This document shows, one piece after another, positions 22,901-35,214 of a DNA stretch of 64,000 nucleotides. The notes under the pieces were generated by a model that was not told the DNA's origin, made no database searches, and worked only from the letters and a program-made list of their open reading frames with translations. Every line of letters begins with the position of its first letter. The first letter of the stretch is position 1. The position numbers and the translations under genes were made by a program. Source of the DNA: Spisula solida (Eukaryota; Mollusca; Bivalvia; Venerida; Mactridae); the NCBI GenBank assembly GCA_947247005.1, contig OX365950.1, positions 8,010,720-8,074,719 of the forward strand, read 5' to 3'.

Positions 22901-25592
22901 GTGTGTCTGCTCAGCTATCCCTGTATGCAGGACACATTAGGAGTCACTGTAAAATTCAAGCTTGATCATGATGTCTAGGTGGAACAGGTTTTGTTTTTCT
23001 GTCACATAGACTACAGTCACGTATTCCACATGTGGAGAAGTTTTCAGTAACTTGCAAACAGCAACGCTTATTACCAGTAAACTTGTACCATTCTGGTTTT
23101 CAATAGTATAATGCAGACAAAATGTCTGTATAGGACAGATTACGGGCTGTAATCGTTAGGTACTCAGTAGATAATGATATTTTTTTAATATCTCCATGAA
23201 AACTCAGGTAAACCTGATTTGATGCAGTATATTGAGTTAAGACCATACCGAACCTGGCAGAAAAGCCAATCAATGTCATTATAAAGTGGAATGCATTAAA
23301 GTTGTTTCAAATCTTGTATTAATGTTAAAGAGCATATTTTACGTTAAATTTAACCACGAATACATGTATGATACAGATGATCAATGTGACTACACCACAT
23401 CACACCAGTAACAAAAGCTAATTATATTCTATTTAATGCAGCAAGCACGTTTTGTGATGTTTCCAGTGGCCTTTGTTTTTGTTGTACCGGTAATCATGTG
23501 ACTGCTCTGACTGCTCTACCTCTTTCGCGGGCACAGAGAGAACATGTTCCGAACAGTGTTCCAGTTCGTTCATTGTGTGTTTTATTGTCCGGAATCTGCC
23601 CAACAACGTGATATGATAGAGATACGTACCTGTAATGAGTTTCCGGCATGATTTGGACACACTAGGTTGCAATCTTCACTCTCGGAGGATGTTGAACACA
23701 CTGGAATACTGACTAGTTCATGATTGGTAAGCTCGGTATCATCTCCATGTTGTTGTGTACATGTTTCACACAAACTTTTATCACATACTGTACATTTTGT
23801 ACACAATTTAACACTCTCCACACCACACACACCACAGGATTCTGGACCTGTAATATATCACAGCATCTAATATAAGTATGGAATTTATGAAAATCTCAAA
23901 TTATTTACGCCTTTTAAAAATTCAAATATATTTGTAGTTAAAGCCACATTAGGCCTTAAACGGCTATTTTCAAAAAGCAATAACCTATTTGAAAAGCCAT
24001 GGATTTTAAGCACTTTAGTTGAGTCCTAGAGGTGAAAAACACTATAAGATGGAAGAAAACGAAATACAACCTACAGTTGGTATGTTTACAAAATAATGAA
24101 TTGTAAAAAAAATGCACAATTTATTATCTAAGGGAAGCAACTCTTATAAAATAAATATTTTGTCATCCATACATTTTACTTAAATGTGATTTTTAGCATA
24201 CTATTTCAACAGATACATTTAACATGCTGTCGTCAATTAATGAACATTTGTGAATATATCATAATTCCTTTTAATTCATCTATTTACTGGATGATCGAAA
24301 AAAAAAAAGGTCTTGGGAGAGATAATGTGGCTTTAACTCTCACTTCAGTTTCAACAACATTTGTTACTTTCATTTCAAACTACATAATGTAACATCAAAC
24401 AAGCATGGAACAAATCTGCATATTGCCTCAATGATCAAACACAATATTAGTATAGCAGCATATTCTGTATAATGACATGAGCTGGTAGAAATTCCCATAG
24501 TCCCCCTCAATGTTGCCTAGTGGTAGAATGTTTGCTTCAAGTGTAAGAGGTCTTGGGTTCGATTCCAGGCCTCGATTCCAAAGTTGTTTAACTCCCTTGC
24601 TTGATGCTCAGCATAGTAAGTTCCAGGTAACTGCTGGTTTAATTAGTGGCAGGATAATATAGTCCCCATATGATTGAAATACAATTGCCCAGTGGGTCTT
24701 AAAACAATATTTCAAGAAATGTTCACACTAGTAGATGATAAAATCAAAGGTCAGTTAACTGACTGTAACCAGGTGTTTGCACCAAAAGATGTGCAGGTTG
24801 TGTGATAATTTGTCAAATCTAAAACGTTGAGAGTTCCTAACTCTATGTCCAATTTAAAATGTTCGTTTTGATAATTTTGTCTCTTAACTTATCCTGTTAA
24901 GAAGTTAAGAGAAGAGAGCAGTGTCTATTTTAAAAATTATACTTTAATTTGGTATACATTTTTTCTTTCTTCTAGCAGTACTTAAGGTTTCTCAATTAAT
25001 TCTTTTCAGTACATACTGATGCTTTTACAACAAAATCATAAACAAGCAAAATAAACAAACAAATAACTACCGGTATGATTAAATGTGCAAAAAAAAATTT
25101 GTGGAAAGCAGGTGAAAGTTGAACTCGAGTCAATCATACCTGGAGACTGAATTCTTGGTGAACACTTGAAGGTGATACCAGACGTAAGGTAGAAGTACGG
25201 ACAAGAGGGAAATATATGGCTTAAACAATGATCTTCTCTTGTTGATGTGTTTGGAGAATGATTCATGATGACATTGTATGAGTATATGTCTCTTCGACTG
25301 GTTCAAACTACTAACCTACAACATCCATCAGACTGGTTATGAAGATGTTTGCTTGAAGAGCGCTAACGCCCTCTAGTGGAAGAATGGATTGTTGGCGGCA
25401 AACTGGGCAGGTTACGGAGAGACTTTCAGAAGGAATGTAGTTACATAGACACTGTTCACAGAATGAATGTAGACACGGAAGAACTTTAGGGTTGCTATAG
25501 CTACTATTACATATCCCACAATTCAACAGTTGATGTTCATAGTGAGGCTGTAGAACAGCGAAGTTGTTGTTGAGGTTGTTCTGGAACTCCAT
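19750..25592 (-). CDS. TRIM2: TRIM2/TRIM3-type RING E3 ubiquitin ligase (TRIM-NHL), 4 coding exons
   Basis: This is the only well-supported gene. The joined exons (25592-25316, 23847-23630, 21970-20273, 19902-19750) give 781 residues, close to vertebrate TRIM2/TRIM3 (about 744). Domains: C3HC4 RING (Cys25, Cys28, Cys40, His42, Cys45, Cys48, Cys62, Cys65), B-box 1 (97-140), B-box 2 (156-187), coiled coil (about 190-320), filamin-type fold (about 366-462) and a six-bladed NHL propeller (about 509-781). NHL phrases such as [16 protein letters not shown] and [13 protein letters not shown] match TRIM2/TRIM3 as I know them. Family members are cytoplasmic E3 ligases with protein- or RNA-binding NHL domains; in vertebrates they act in neurons. 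Introns follow GT-AG and keep frame. The start is the first ATG of the RING exon, with A at -3 and G at +4. The gene looks intact. The symbol marks co-orthology to TRIM2 and TRIM3, not one-to-one identity. Confidence 0.93.
20128..20168. repeat. short dispersed repeat shared with 43251-43296
   Basis: Within TRIM intron 3, CATTTTATTTCGTCTTTGGT followed by ATGATAT, preceded by GGGAATTATTG, recurs at 43251-43296 with small changes. Confidence 0.6.
20273..21970 (-). CDS. TRIM2: TRIM2/3-like coding exon 3 (B-box 2, coiled coil, filamin, most of NHL)
   Basis: A large 1698-bp exon coding residues 166-731. Acceptor TTTCGTTTCAG|TTC and donor CAG|GTATGT are both strong. B-box 2 is finished by Cys168, Cys171, Cys176, Cys179, His184 and His187. 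A Ser/Lys/Arg-rich linker (about residues 475-505, with [13 protein letters not shown]) separates the filamin fold from the propeller. Reading through the donor continues for about 50 codons of intron before a stop at 20111; that tail is not protein. Confidence 0.95.
22064..22262 (-). mobile_element. tRNA-derived SINE candidate in TRIM intron 2
   Basis: On the minus strand an A-box-like TGGTCTAGTTGG (22235-22246) is followed by GGTAGTGCACTGGATT and a B-box-like GGGTTTGATCCC (22193-22204). The flanking sequence does not form a tRNA acceptor stem, so this is a SINE head and not a tRNA gene. The 3' limit is uncertain. Confidence 0.7.
23630..23847 (-). CDS. TRIM2: TRIM2/3-like coding exon 2 (B-box 1, start of B-box 2)
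   Basis: Acceptor ATTACAG|GTCC, donor CAG|GTACGT; phase 1 in, phase 0 out. B-box 1 ligands are Cys97, Cys100, Cys111, Cys114, Cys119, Cys122, His126 and His135. Cys156 and His159 open B-box 2, which is completed in the next exon. The intron before it is about 1.5 kb. Confidence 0.92.
24497..24720 (+). mobile_element. tRNA-derived SINE candidate in TRIM intron 1
   Basis: A-box-like TTGCCTAGTGG at 24513-24523 and a perfect B-box GGTTCGATTCC at 24556-24566, 32 bases apart as in tRNAs. Acceptor-stem pairing is absent. The body continues to about 24720. It is antisense to TRIM. Confidence 0.7.
25316..25592 (-). CDS. TRIM2: TRIM2/3-like coding exon 1 (RING)
   Basis: Encodes residues 1-92 and the first base of codon 93, including all eight RING zinc ligands. 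The exon itself begins at 25616 after TTTTCAG, so bases 25593-25616 are 5' UTR and a further upstream exon exists. The donor is TAG|GTTAGT. Open reading continues upstream to a GTG at 25614-25616, but no ATG is available there. Confidence 0.92.
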
Positions 25593-25717
25593 GCTTCCTG
25601 TGTCACACAACGACACCTGAAAATAGACAAAATATGTTGGTTTATTTTCATGATAACACTATACAAATTATGACAGATTTGGTTCTGTATTTGATTGTTG
25701 ACCCCTTTCTAGAAACC

Positions 25718-26048
25718 GTTTCAGTAGATTTAGTGAAAGGACAAAGTAACAGTTTCAGTAGATTTAGTGAAAGGACAGAGTAACAGTTTCAGTAGATCTA
25801 GTGAAAGGACAGAGTAACAGTTTCAGTAGATCTAGTGAAAGGACAGAGTAACAGTTTCAGTAGATCTAGTGAAAGGACAGAGTAACAGTTTCAGTAGATC
25901 TAGTGAAAGGACAGAGAAACAGTTTCAGTAGATCTAGTGAAAGGACAGAGTAACAGTTTCAGTAGATCTAGTGAAAGGACAGAGTAACAGTTTCAGTAGA
26001 TCTAGTGAAAGGACAGAGTAACAGTTTCAGTAGATCTAGTGAAAGGAG
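25718..26048. repeat. 34-bp minisatellite, almost 10 copies
   Basis: The unit is AGTAACAGTTTCAGTAGATC plus TAGTGAAAGGACAG. Copies are nearly identical; the first two read TAGATTTAG and the rest TAGATCTAG. It lies about 100 bp upstream of the TRIM RING exon in the intron. Confidence 0.95.
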
Positions 26049-26179
26049 TTTTTCATTTATCTTAATTATGTAACGTATCTACAAAGAGATGAAAACTGCT
26101 TCAACATAACAAGATTTAAACTATCAGTCTCTTATAGACTGGTAAGTTCATAATAGTCTTGTGTTTTCCACTGCAGTCT

Positions 26180-26420
26180 GCTTCTTTGTGCACAGGGAGG
26201 TAAGTCAGTCAACTATCTAACAGTGACATTAATTAATTATCTCCCTTGATTGAAAATAATTGACAATCAAGGACAATTGAAAAAAAAATGATGCAGTATG
26301 TCATTTTTTTATATAAAAATTTGTATCATTCTTGCATGAATGAGTTGTGTGCAAAGGGAGATCAGTCAGTCAACAATCTCACAATTAGAATAACCAATTA
26401 CCTCGCTTGTTTGAAATAGT
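26180..26420. repeat. ~150-bp imperfect direct duplication
   Basis: GTGCACAGGGAGGTAAGTCA near 26192 and GTGCAAAGGGAGATCAGTCA near 26348 head two diverged copies, both followed by GTCAAC.ATCT and a TCTCCCTTG or CCTCGCTTG stretch. Confidence 0.6.
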
Positions 26421-29400
26421 TTGAAAATTAATACAATTCAAAACATTAATGACAATTACACTATTTCTGAATAAATTTAAATAATGAAATAAATGAACCA
26501 GAATATGGATTATGCTGAGTAACGATTACTGGTACACACAATGTACTTAATGAGGAATAAGGCAAATGGTTTTATAGAAACAATAAAAATTCATCAAACA
26601 GGCAATTATTATTAATCACTTTGAATGTGACCTTTAAGCACTGATAGTGCATTCTTACAGTACTGATAGTGCATTCTTACAATTATATTGGTGGATTAAA
26701 ATTGCCTGGAAGACATAAAACATTTTAAGTACCGATGAAAGTTGCTACTTTGTAAAGCTCATCACCCCATTTTCAGCTTTATACTAAATTGCTTTAAATG
26801 TTTGAAGATAAAACCACAAAAATATTTAAAGAGTTCAATAAGGCTCCTTCACATACATTTTAGCATCTTTAAGACAGTTAGCTTTTCAGACAAAATTGGC
26901 AAATATTTTATGCACAATTGAGTTGTGTTAGGCAAGGTGAAATATCAAAAGAACACCCTTCACTTAATAGTATGTTTAGTCAAATTGATCAGAGGCAATT
27001 TAAACCAGCAATTACAGTAAGCAACTCGTTAAAGTCATTTTAAAGTAGAAAGGTTTCAATCGAGCTGCAGTCAAGATTCAATTATGGTGATTTACATTAC
27101 TTCTTGAGTCACCAATAGTAAGTTGTACGAATTGTTGACAACCACATATAGAATTGCACACAGAAGATAAATATTTTTCGGGAATTTGACAACTAATTTA
27201 CTGTAATTTATAATGCATATATTTTATTTGATGAAGCCTCAATACTAAATGAGTAATATACCGGTAAACTAATTCTTCTTTTATAAGCAGATGCACGTTT
27301 ATCAGTAATTCAAAATTTATGAAGAAATGCCGACATGGTTTTTTTGTCGTTTCTGCAAATCTAAGCTTATACAATGAAGATTTGCAACATTTTTTCAATA
27401 TTTCGACACTTGAGTATTTTAAAGTGTCCCAAATGTCACACACAATCAGCACTCAGGACGGTCTATTCTACCTGAGAGAGGTCCCTTCAGGAGTCAAATT
27501 AAAGCTATTTTGGGTACAATTCCCAGCTGGATCGTGGCACGAGAGTACGGGTTTATCAGAGAAGAATGCCTCCACTGACATGTCACTTGATCAATGAGGT
27601 GAAAAAATGCCTCTTGTGCAAAAAATATTAACCTCGTGCAAAGACTGATATTTTAATTTTGAATTTTTAAATGACAGGTAATATTATAGAGGAGATTTTG
27701 ACATGACTACAAAGCCTTGCTAGATACGTAGTAGCTGGGCAATCAATGGATTGGTTTACCATTTGATGTGCAACAATAGATAATTTCCAGCCACTTTGGT
27801 GAGAAACTGGTTTTCACATTGCCATTTGTCAACTGTTGTGCTCATTTCTATAAACTGTTCATTAGCATTGAGTGAAATGTTTTTGTAACTTCAATTGCTA
27901 CTCTTCAACTTTTCAAGTGTTTTGTACCTTCAATTGTATACTGTTCAGCATGGTTGCTAGGTTTCCATAAAGGCATATTTGAATTAAGTTGCTAACTTGT
28001 CAACACTGTTCATTCGTAGCTTTAACCCCTAATCACCTGGTTACAGACTGATAATATGTGAGAAACTAAAATCCAAAATTTCAAGTTAAGTCACATTTCA
28101 GCTTGCAGATTAAATAACTGACATTGAATGCATGTCTTTCGTGCATGACTATTTTTTACTCACAAAAATCCAGACAGAATCATGATCCGTCAATTAGGAT
28201 GGAATTGAAGGCGCAGCTTGGCCACAAGATACATGGGAGTCATGTAAGTGAAGTTTACAAGCAGCTGATCAAGGGATGGCTTAATATTTAAGTATACTCA
28301 CTTACTCATTCCGATATATTACTACCATTTTTAAAGTTCAAACTGGTATGTCAAACAAATGATTATGAAATACACTAAAACTCAACTATGACCAAAACAG
28401 AAAAAATAGAGCGCAGGTGTTAAAAATACAACTGTCAAGTGATTTCTTTCGATACATAATACTATGTGACACATTTATTGTCCATCTATCTTACTTGAAA
28501 CCTATCATATGTCACTTATCCAATCACTTATCCACATATATTATCATTTACAAACACCTGAGAAGTGGCCAGTATTTTCCATATATCAACAATTCAAGTG
28601 CCATACAGCCAGATAAAAGATACAATTTGTAGACTTAGTTCCAATTTTAAGTGTTTAATGTGTTTTTTAACAGGGTTTAAGTTATGCATGACTTAAAGAT
28701 GATGTAAATTTAGTTACTTTTCAAACCCCCAAAACAAACTTGTTTATCACAAGCTGTTGATGGCTATAATACAGGAGATCAAGGACCATTGCAACCACTT
28801 TCTAAGAAAAACTGCACCGAACCCGGATTTGAAACTCAGTTGAACCCAGCTCAGCATACATAATCACTTTTATTACATAGTTTCACCAACTTTATCTCAG
28901 AACAAGGTCTAAACATAGCAGTGCACTGTCTAACACTCCACAATACTTATAAATTTATCTACAACATTTAAGTAAGCAAAACAATGATAAAAGAAATGTC
29001 CTGTTGTCAGACCTTCTCCAAATGAGCGTGTTGCCTAACTGAATCGCTACAGAGTGCTTGATAGTGCAATGTTAGCAAACAACTTGCTTCAAAAAAGCGT
29101 TACATAATTATGGGACAAAGCAAAGAGTTATATGCTGGGAAATGGTATGTACTGCTCACTGAAAGCGTGTCTTTGCAAAAACGTAGTAAAGTGCTCGATG
29201 GCCCTATTTGGTTAGGCAATGGGCTCTTGGTATAGGGTCATGGGTATATAGGTATTGGTGTTAATGTTAAAACAGGTTTTGAACTACATTTACGGCCAGA
29301 CCTGATATCATAATCAAAGAGCAATAAAGCCTGACAGAGCAGTCATTACTGTTGTAATAAACTTAAGTGGCCCAGCTTATCAATCAACAATAAATATGGA

Positions 29401-32036
29401 ATAAAAATCACTGGACCTTAATTATAGTCATAAATTGTCACAAAACTGAACATAAAATCATTTATAATGTGAATTGTTGGAATTTTACTTTTAACACTTT
29501 TTATCCTATAAAAAATTTTTGCTACTAATGGTTAAGTGTTTATAATTTGGTATGATCACGACCCGGATCACCAAAATGGCATAACCGAGGACCACCCAGG
29601 TCTCCCCTTTTTAATACTTATATAGAGCTGCAAAAAACTTTAAACCTGTCACATCCGCCTTATAGAGCCACAGACATACACCTGTCTATGATCACTTTTT
29701 CAGGGCACCTTTCGGGTAGATTGCTCCGGTGTTTCATGAGTCACAGTCGTGAGATGATCCCACGACCACAATGCAAAATATTAGCACTGCACCAAATTGA
29801 ACGCAACGTCACAAACTGAATTCTCAGCTTGTTGACTTGTTCTGCACTTAAATCAATGCTTGCGATTTACCTATACAATGCTATATTCATGTTAGACATG
29901 GGATTGACATATGGACATTGTCCACTAGCCTTCAATGTCGGTGATCTGTGAATTGATGTAACCAACAGAAAGTAACGGTAGCTAGTCCAGAACATAGTTC
30001 TCAGGCCTTGATTCAACCCTCGAAATCGAGGGTGACAGCCTTATAAGTGCTCCCCTAACCACCCTTAAACCTTACACAAGATCATCCGTCTATATTAGCA
30101 ACATTCGTTAAGAATGACACTAATTAAGTGATTCAACAGTGTTAATTAAACATGCATACATAATGCTTTGGTTGTCAATCTGAAGTTGTTTCTAAAATAT
30201 GTTTTATAACTTCCTCAGAATCTTAAAATGAAACCACTTGCTGAAATTTGTAGCCTTTGCTCTTGAGTCATAACAGCTGGTCTAGATACAGGCCACAGTG
30301 AAGTTTAAAAATATTATGACTAGACTTATTAGAACATTATGTTAATTATTTTATGACTAATTAAAATGCATTCAAGTGGAAATACACTCACTCGCTGCGG
30401 TCTGAATCATGTTTTTGTAAAATTTGAGACAGAAATTTTAACGAGGTTGGCCTACAGCAGAATGCATTAAAATCAAAATTTTATTACTAACAAAATACAA
30501 GGCCTTTAAATTCAATGCATGGGTTTCAAGGCAGATTGACCTTGAATGATGGTAATCACTGAACTTAAATGTAGGTATTGTACTTAAATAAGTTAAAATG
30601 CAAGGCAGGTATACAGTTGATTACTTTTTGTTGAAGCAGGTCAAAATGTTAAAATGTTTGCTGTATTTGAACACTGTAAGTTCTTTAATCTACTGTGGAT
30701 TTTCTTGTATACCTCATTTACAACTGAAGTTGTAATAAACTTAATGAATTACAAAAAAATTATCACACTCCGACATCTAAGCAATGCTATATACTTTCAT
30801 GCACATTAATTACATGTTGTACAAACTGTTTCATGAGTAGATAGCTTGTTACATTGATCTTGTTTGACAGGAGAGGGTTGCTGCGTACAGTGTACCACAA
30901 GTCTCTCTAGAACAGCCCTCTCCTCAGAGGCAACCTCCGACAACTGTCATATACAGTGTGGACATACCACATGGTATGTGATGTAGTTTTTGGTCAAGAA
31001 CCCGAGTAAACAATTTGTCAACAAAAAGCTAATAACAACCGTAAGTATTTCTTTGACTGATTTCAATGAGACATCCTCAACAATCAAGCCAAGAATGAGT
31101 ACTATCCATGCAACTTTTTGTGCAAAAGGTGACAGTTTTTGTTTGAAACTAACTCGAGGTAGTAGACAAGATGATATTTTGATATTTGCTCAACGTTTTC
31201 TAAATAGATTTTGTTCAGTTAAAGTTATAAGAAAGAAATGGATGTTGATTTCTTGTCCCTTATCAAAGTTAGAGTAGTAATAATTAAAACTATGAAGATG
31301 CTTTAAACTATTATACCACCATATTATCTTTGTCTCAACACATCAACATAATTATACGTTATCTGTAAGATTGTCAGGATGGGCGCAAAACCTTGCCGGT
31401 AAGTTGTCGTAGTGATGTCTAGAACATCAAGTTAAATGTTTTTTCATGACGGCTACAGCAAGGAAAGGAGATATTTTAATAGAGGAAATTTTGGTATCAC
31501 TTCAATTAAACCTTAAAAGGTTGGTGACCTGAATAGTACAACCTGTCTTGTAGCAGCTTGTCTTGTGTCATGCTCAGCATCTCAATTAAATCTTATATCA
31601 TGACAGTAACCAAATGGAAGGCTGTTATTTCTATTGACTAAATTCAGGTAGCAATTTTTATATCAGTTAACAAACAGAATTCTCAAATCATGTTCACAAA
31701 AATAAACCCCAAAGTTAAGCAGTCAACGATAAATGGCAATAGGAGGCCCAAAACAACCTCCTTTAATGGCCAAATGGCCGATCACTATTCATAAGCGGTG
31801 TCCTACAAAAGAACATGACTTGTGTATTGTGAATTATTTTCTTTGCTGATACTGCTGTTATCATTGTTTAAACCAAACCCTGTAGCTTGCACAAAGTTCC
31901 AGAAAAGGCACAGTCTTATAGTCTCACAGTAACTTGTGCATGCGCAATTGCTGATTGGTCGAGCAAACACTAACTGTACTACATGACAAGGTCAACTCTT
32001 AATTTAAATGAGCTGAATCTAGTTTTACCTACACCA
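26421..32036. other. non-coding DNA, probably TRIM 5' intron or intergenic
   Basis: No gene supported. Short frames (for example 27319-27597 plus and 30990-31277 plus) lack recognisable domains and good flanking splice signals. Two partial ends of the TACAGT..ACCTCT foldback family lie near 30868-30960. Confidence 0.45.
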
Positions 32037-32276
32037 GGGTACTGTTTTATCAAAGCACTTACGAAAATCTTAAAGTTACGCTCAAATTTAAGTTCTTTAT
32101 AATTCTTTAACAACTGCAAATTGATGATGGATATGGTTTGTAGGAGTTTATTAACTGAATCAGTATTAGTATTGCAGCTCCATTTGCCACACTTTATAAT
32201 TGTAAAAGAATTATAAAGAATTTAAAATTGATCGTAAGTTTACGATTTCCGTAAGTCCTTTGATAAAACAGTACCC
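32037..32276. mobile_element. 240-bp MITE-like element
   Basis: The left end GGGTACTGTTTTATCAAAGC matches the complemented right end GGGTACTGTTTTATCAAAGG, and the match runs on through ACTTACGAAAATC / ACTTACGGAAATC for about 44 bp. No transposase is present. Confidence 0.85.
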
Positions 32277-32569
32277 AGGTGAGTTTAATGAAAGTTTATC
32301 AAACAAAGAAATGACAAAGCCTTGAACCTGATGCAATATGACAATATGTCACTCACGATGTAGACAACTCATGATGATATTTTTTACAACCGGCAAATCC
32401 TCAGGTAGCAACAAGCCAATGGCCTGAGATGACACACAATTCAGAGTTTATTTACCGTAGAAAAAATTATATTAAGATTATTGCATTATAAACATCAGCA
32501 ATGATTATTATTATGTCAAAGCCCTTAGGCCTATCAATTTGAATACATCTAATGCAAATATTCAAAATT

Positions 32570-32824
32570 GTCTTTAATTGCAGAAAATGCAGTTAAATTT
32601 GGCTATACATGTATTTGAATGTGGACTTTAATGGCAGAAAATGCAGTTAATTGGTATTTGAATGTGGACTTTAATGGCAGAATATGCAGTTAATTGGTAT
32701 TTGACTGTTGACTTTAATGGCAGTAAATGCAGTTAATTGGTATTTGAATGTGGACTTTAATGGCAGAAAATGCAGTTAATTGGTATTTGAATGTGGACTT
32801 TAATGGCAGAAAATGCAGTTAATT
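32570..32824. repeat. 43-bp minisatellite, about 5-6 copies
   Basis: The unit is GGTATTTGAATGTGGACTTT, AATGGCAGAAAATGCAGTTA, ATT. The first copy is diverged and carries a small insertion. Confidence 0.9.
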
Positions 32825-33448
32825 AATTGTATTTAACTGGACATAAAACAAGACACGATATAGTGAATAAACTCATTTCAGAACAATTTGATACAACATC
32901 ATTACAAAGCTGTACGGTTTTATTGTTCCTGAAGTCATTCATTTACACAAGACAATCACGTCTGCTAATTATTCGTAAATCATGTTCGTCTGATATGAAA
33001 ACACCCACTTGTAAAACTGTCCCATCATCTAATTAAAATTTAATTAAAAGCAATGTTTTATTTGACAAGCCTTGTTTTATCATGTAACAAAAACAAATTA
33101 CCAGCTATGACACATAAAAACTTGTGTATTGTTTCATTGTTCAATTTTCTTACAATATTTTTTTCACATTTCTTGGTTTTGTTTCTTTCTCTCTCTGACA
33201 ATCATTCAATTAAAATTTAAATAAAAATTAAGTGAAGATTGCCATATGTTTTGAACCTTGCAAAAAGAACACACCTGCTGATCTAAATGCCCACTCACTG
33301 AACGTAAGAATGAACATTTCCTTCATGATTGTCACTCAATGACTTTTTACCATTATTTCACAAGAAGTACAGTTAACTTTCATTATAATGACATACAGTA
33401 TGAACAATACGTTTTAATACTATAATAATGCATAATGTATTGCTTTAA

Positions 33449-34560
33449 TTTCATTTTGCTTTCCGCTTGAATTTGCTCTTTGCTTTGCGCTTTGTTTTGT
33501 ATTTGAATGAGCTTTGCTCTTTGATTTGCTCCTTGCTCTTTGCTTTGCGCTTTGTTTTGTATTTGAATGAGGTTTGCTCTTAGATTTGCTCCTTGCTTTG
33601 TGCTTTGCTATTTGTACTCGGTGCTTTAATGTGGATTGTTGTGCTTTTTGTTTTGCTCTTTGTGCTGTTGCTTTATGTGCTGTTGCTTTATGTGCTGTTG
33701 CTTTATGTGCAGTTGCTTTATGTGATGTTGCTTTATGTGCTGTTGCTTTATGTGCAGTTGCTTTATGTGCTGTTGCTTTATGTGCAGTTGCTTTATGTGA
33801 TGTTGCTTTATGTGCTGTTGCTTTATGTGCAGTTGCTTTATGTGCTGTTGCTTTATGTGCTGTTGCTTTATGTGCAGTTGCTTTATGTGATGTTGCTTTA
33901 TGTGCTGTTGCTTTATGTGCAGTTGCTTTATGTGCTGTTGCTTTATGTGCTGTTCCTTTATGTGCTGTTCCTTTATGTGCTGTTGCTTTATGTGCTGTTG
34001 CTTTATGTGCTTTTCCTTTATGTGCTGTTGCTTTATGTGCTGTTGCTTTATGTGCTGTTGCTTTATGTGCTGTTGCTTTATGTGCTGTTCCTTTATGTGC
34101 TGTTCCTTTATGTGCTGTTGCTTTATGTGCAGTTCCTTTATGTGCTGTTGCTTTATGTGCTGTTGCTTTATGTGCTGTTGCTTTATGTGCTGTTGCTTTA
34201 TGTGCTGTTGCTTTATGTGCTGTTGCTTTATGTGCAGTTGCTTTATGTGCTGTTGCTTTATGTGCTGTTCCTTTATGTGCTGTTCCTTTATGTGCTGTTG
34301 CTTTATGTGCTGTTGCTTTATGTGCTTTTCCTTTATGTGCTGTTCCTTTATGTGCAGTTGCTTTATGTGCTGTTGCTTTATGTGCTGTTGCTTTATGTGC
34401 TGTTGCTTTATGTGCAGTTACTTTATGTGCTGTTGCTTTGCACTTAATGCTTTTTGCATTATGATGTTGCTTTGTTCAGCTCCTTGCATTAAAATGGGCT
34501 TTGCTTTGTGTTTGCGCTTTGCTCTGCTCTTTGCATTTGCGCTTTTGTATCCTATAGTAA
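33449..34560. repeat. 15-bp minisatellite (52 core units) with degenerate flanks
   Basis: The core, 33661-34440, is 52 uninterrupted 15-bp units, TGTGCTGTTGCTTTA, with variants GCAGTTG, GATGTTG, CTGTTCC and CTTTTCC. The flanks (33449-33650, 34441-34560) are older-looking TTTGCTTTGCGC-type repeats. Because the unit is five codons, forward frames stay open (up to 296 codons, a five-residue repeat such as ALCAV). No gene signals accompany it. Confidence 0.95.
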
Positions 34561-35214
34561 AGGTCCATAATTTGTACTTCATGCCCAGTGTGTAAAGTAA
34601 ACATATAATGCTAACAAAATTATTGCCACACTCTGATGATAACTCACATAAAAGTCGACATTTATTTGCTTAAGGTACATCATAATAATTACTAATTATT
34701 AGGTATGTATAAATTAATTATGATATATAAACTGCATTAAGAATTCATATCAAATGCAGCCTTCTTAATATATTATGAAAGAATGTATAAATAATATCAA
34801 CATTCAAATTAACCATACATCAATAATATACAAACATCAATGCCTCACGACCCTGAAACATTTCTTTTCAAATAAGCTCTTCCAATCAGCATTTCAATTA
34901 ATATATTTGTATTAATTAGCACCAAAAATACTTTTAGAACCAGGTGACCTTATTTTTTCACCTATAATTGCTTTTAAAACTGATTAGTTCTTATTAAACT
35001 CCAGCATATAAATCATATTTCAACTTCTTTTGAATATTAAATTAAAACATTTAAATGATTATAGTGTTAATTTATTCAATACCATGAAAGCAATTAATTA
35101 TATAGCTGATGCTATCTCCCCATGCATATGATAAGCCATAATGTTTTGATAATTAGTTAAACCAAAATAAAAAACAAATTTCTTATGATTTATGTTTCTT
35201 ATGATTACAACATA
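34561..35214. other. AT-rich non-coding stretch
   Basis: No gene or repeat recognised between the 15-bp array and the CCAAT-rich array. Confidence 0.5.

Noticed and set aside
33574..34595. Long cysteine- or leucine-rich frames of 231-296 codons
   Set aside because: All three forward frames are open across the 15-bp array, so openness is arithmetic, not evidence of a gene.
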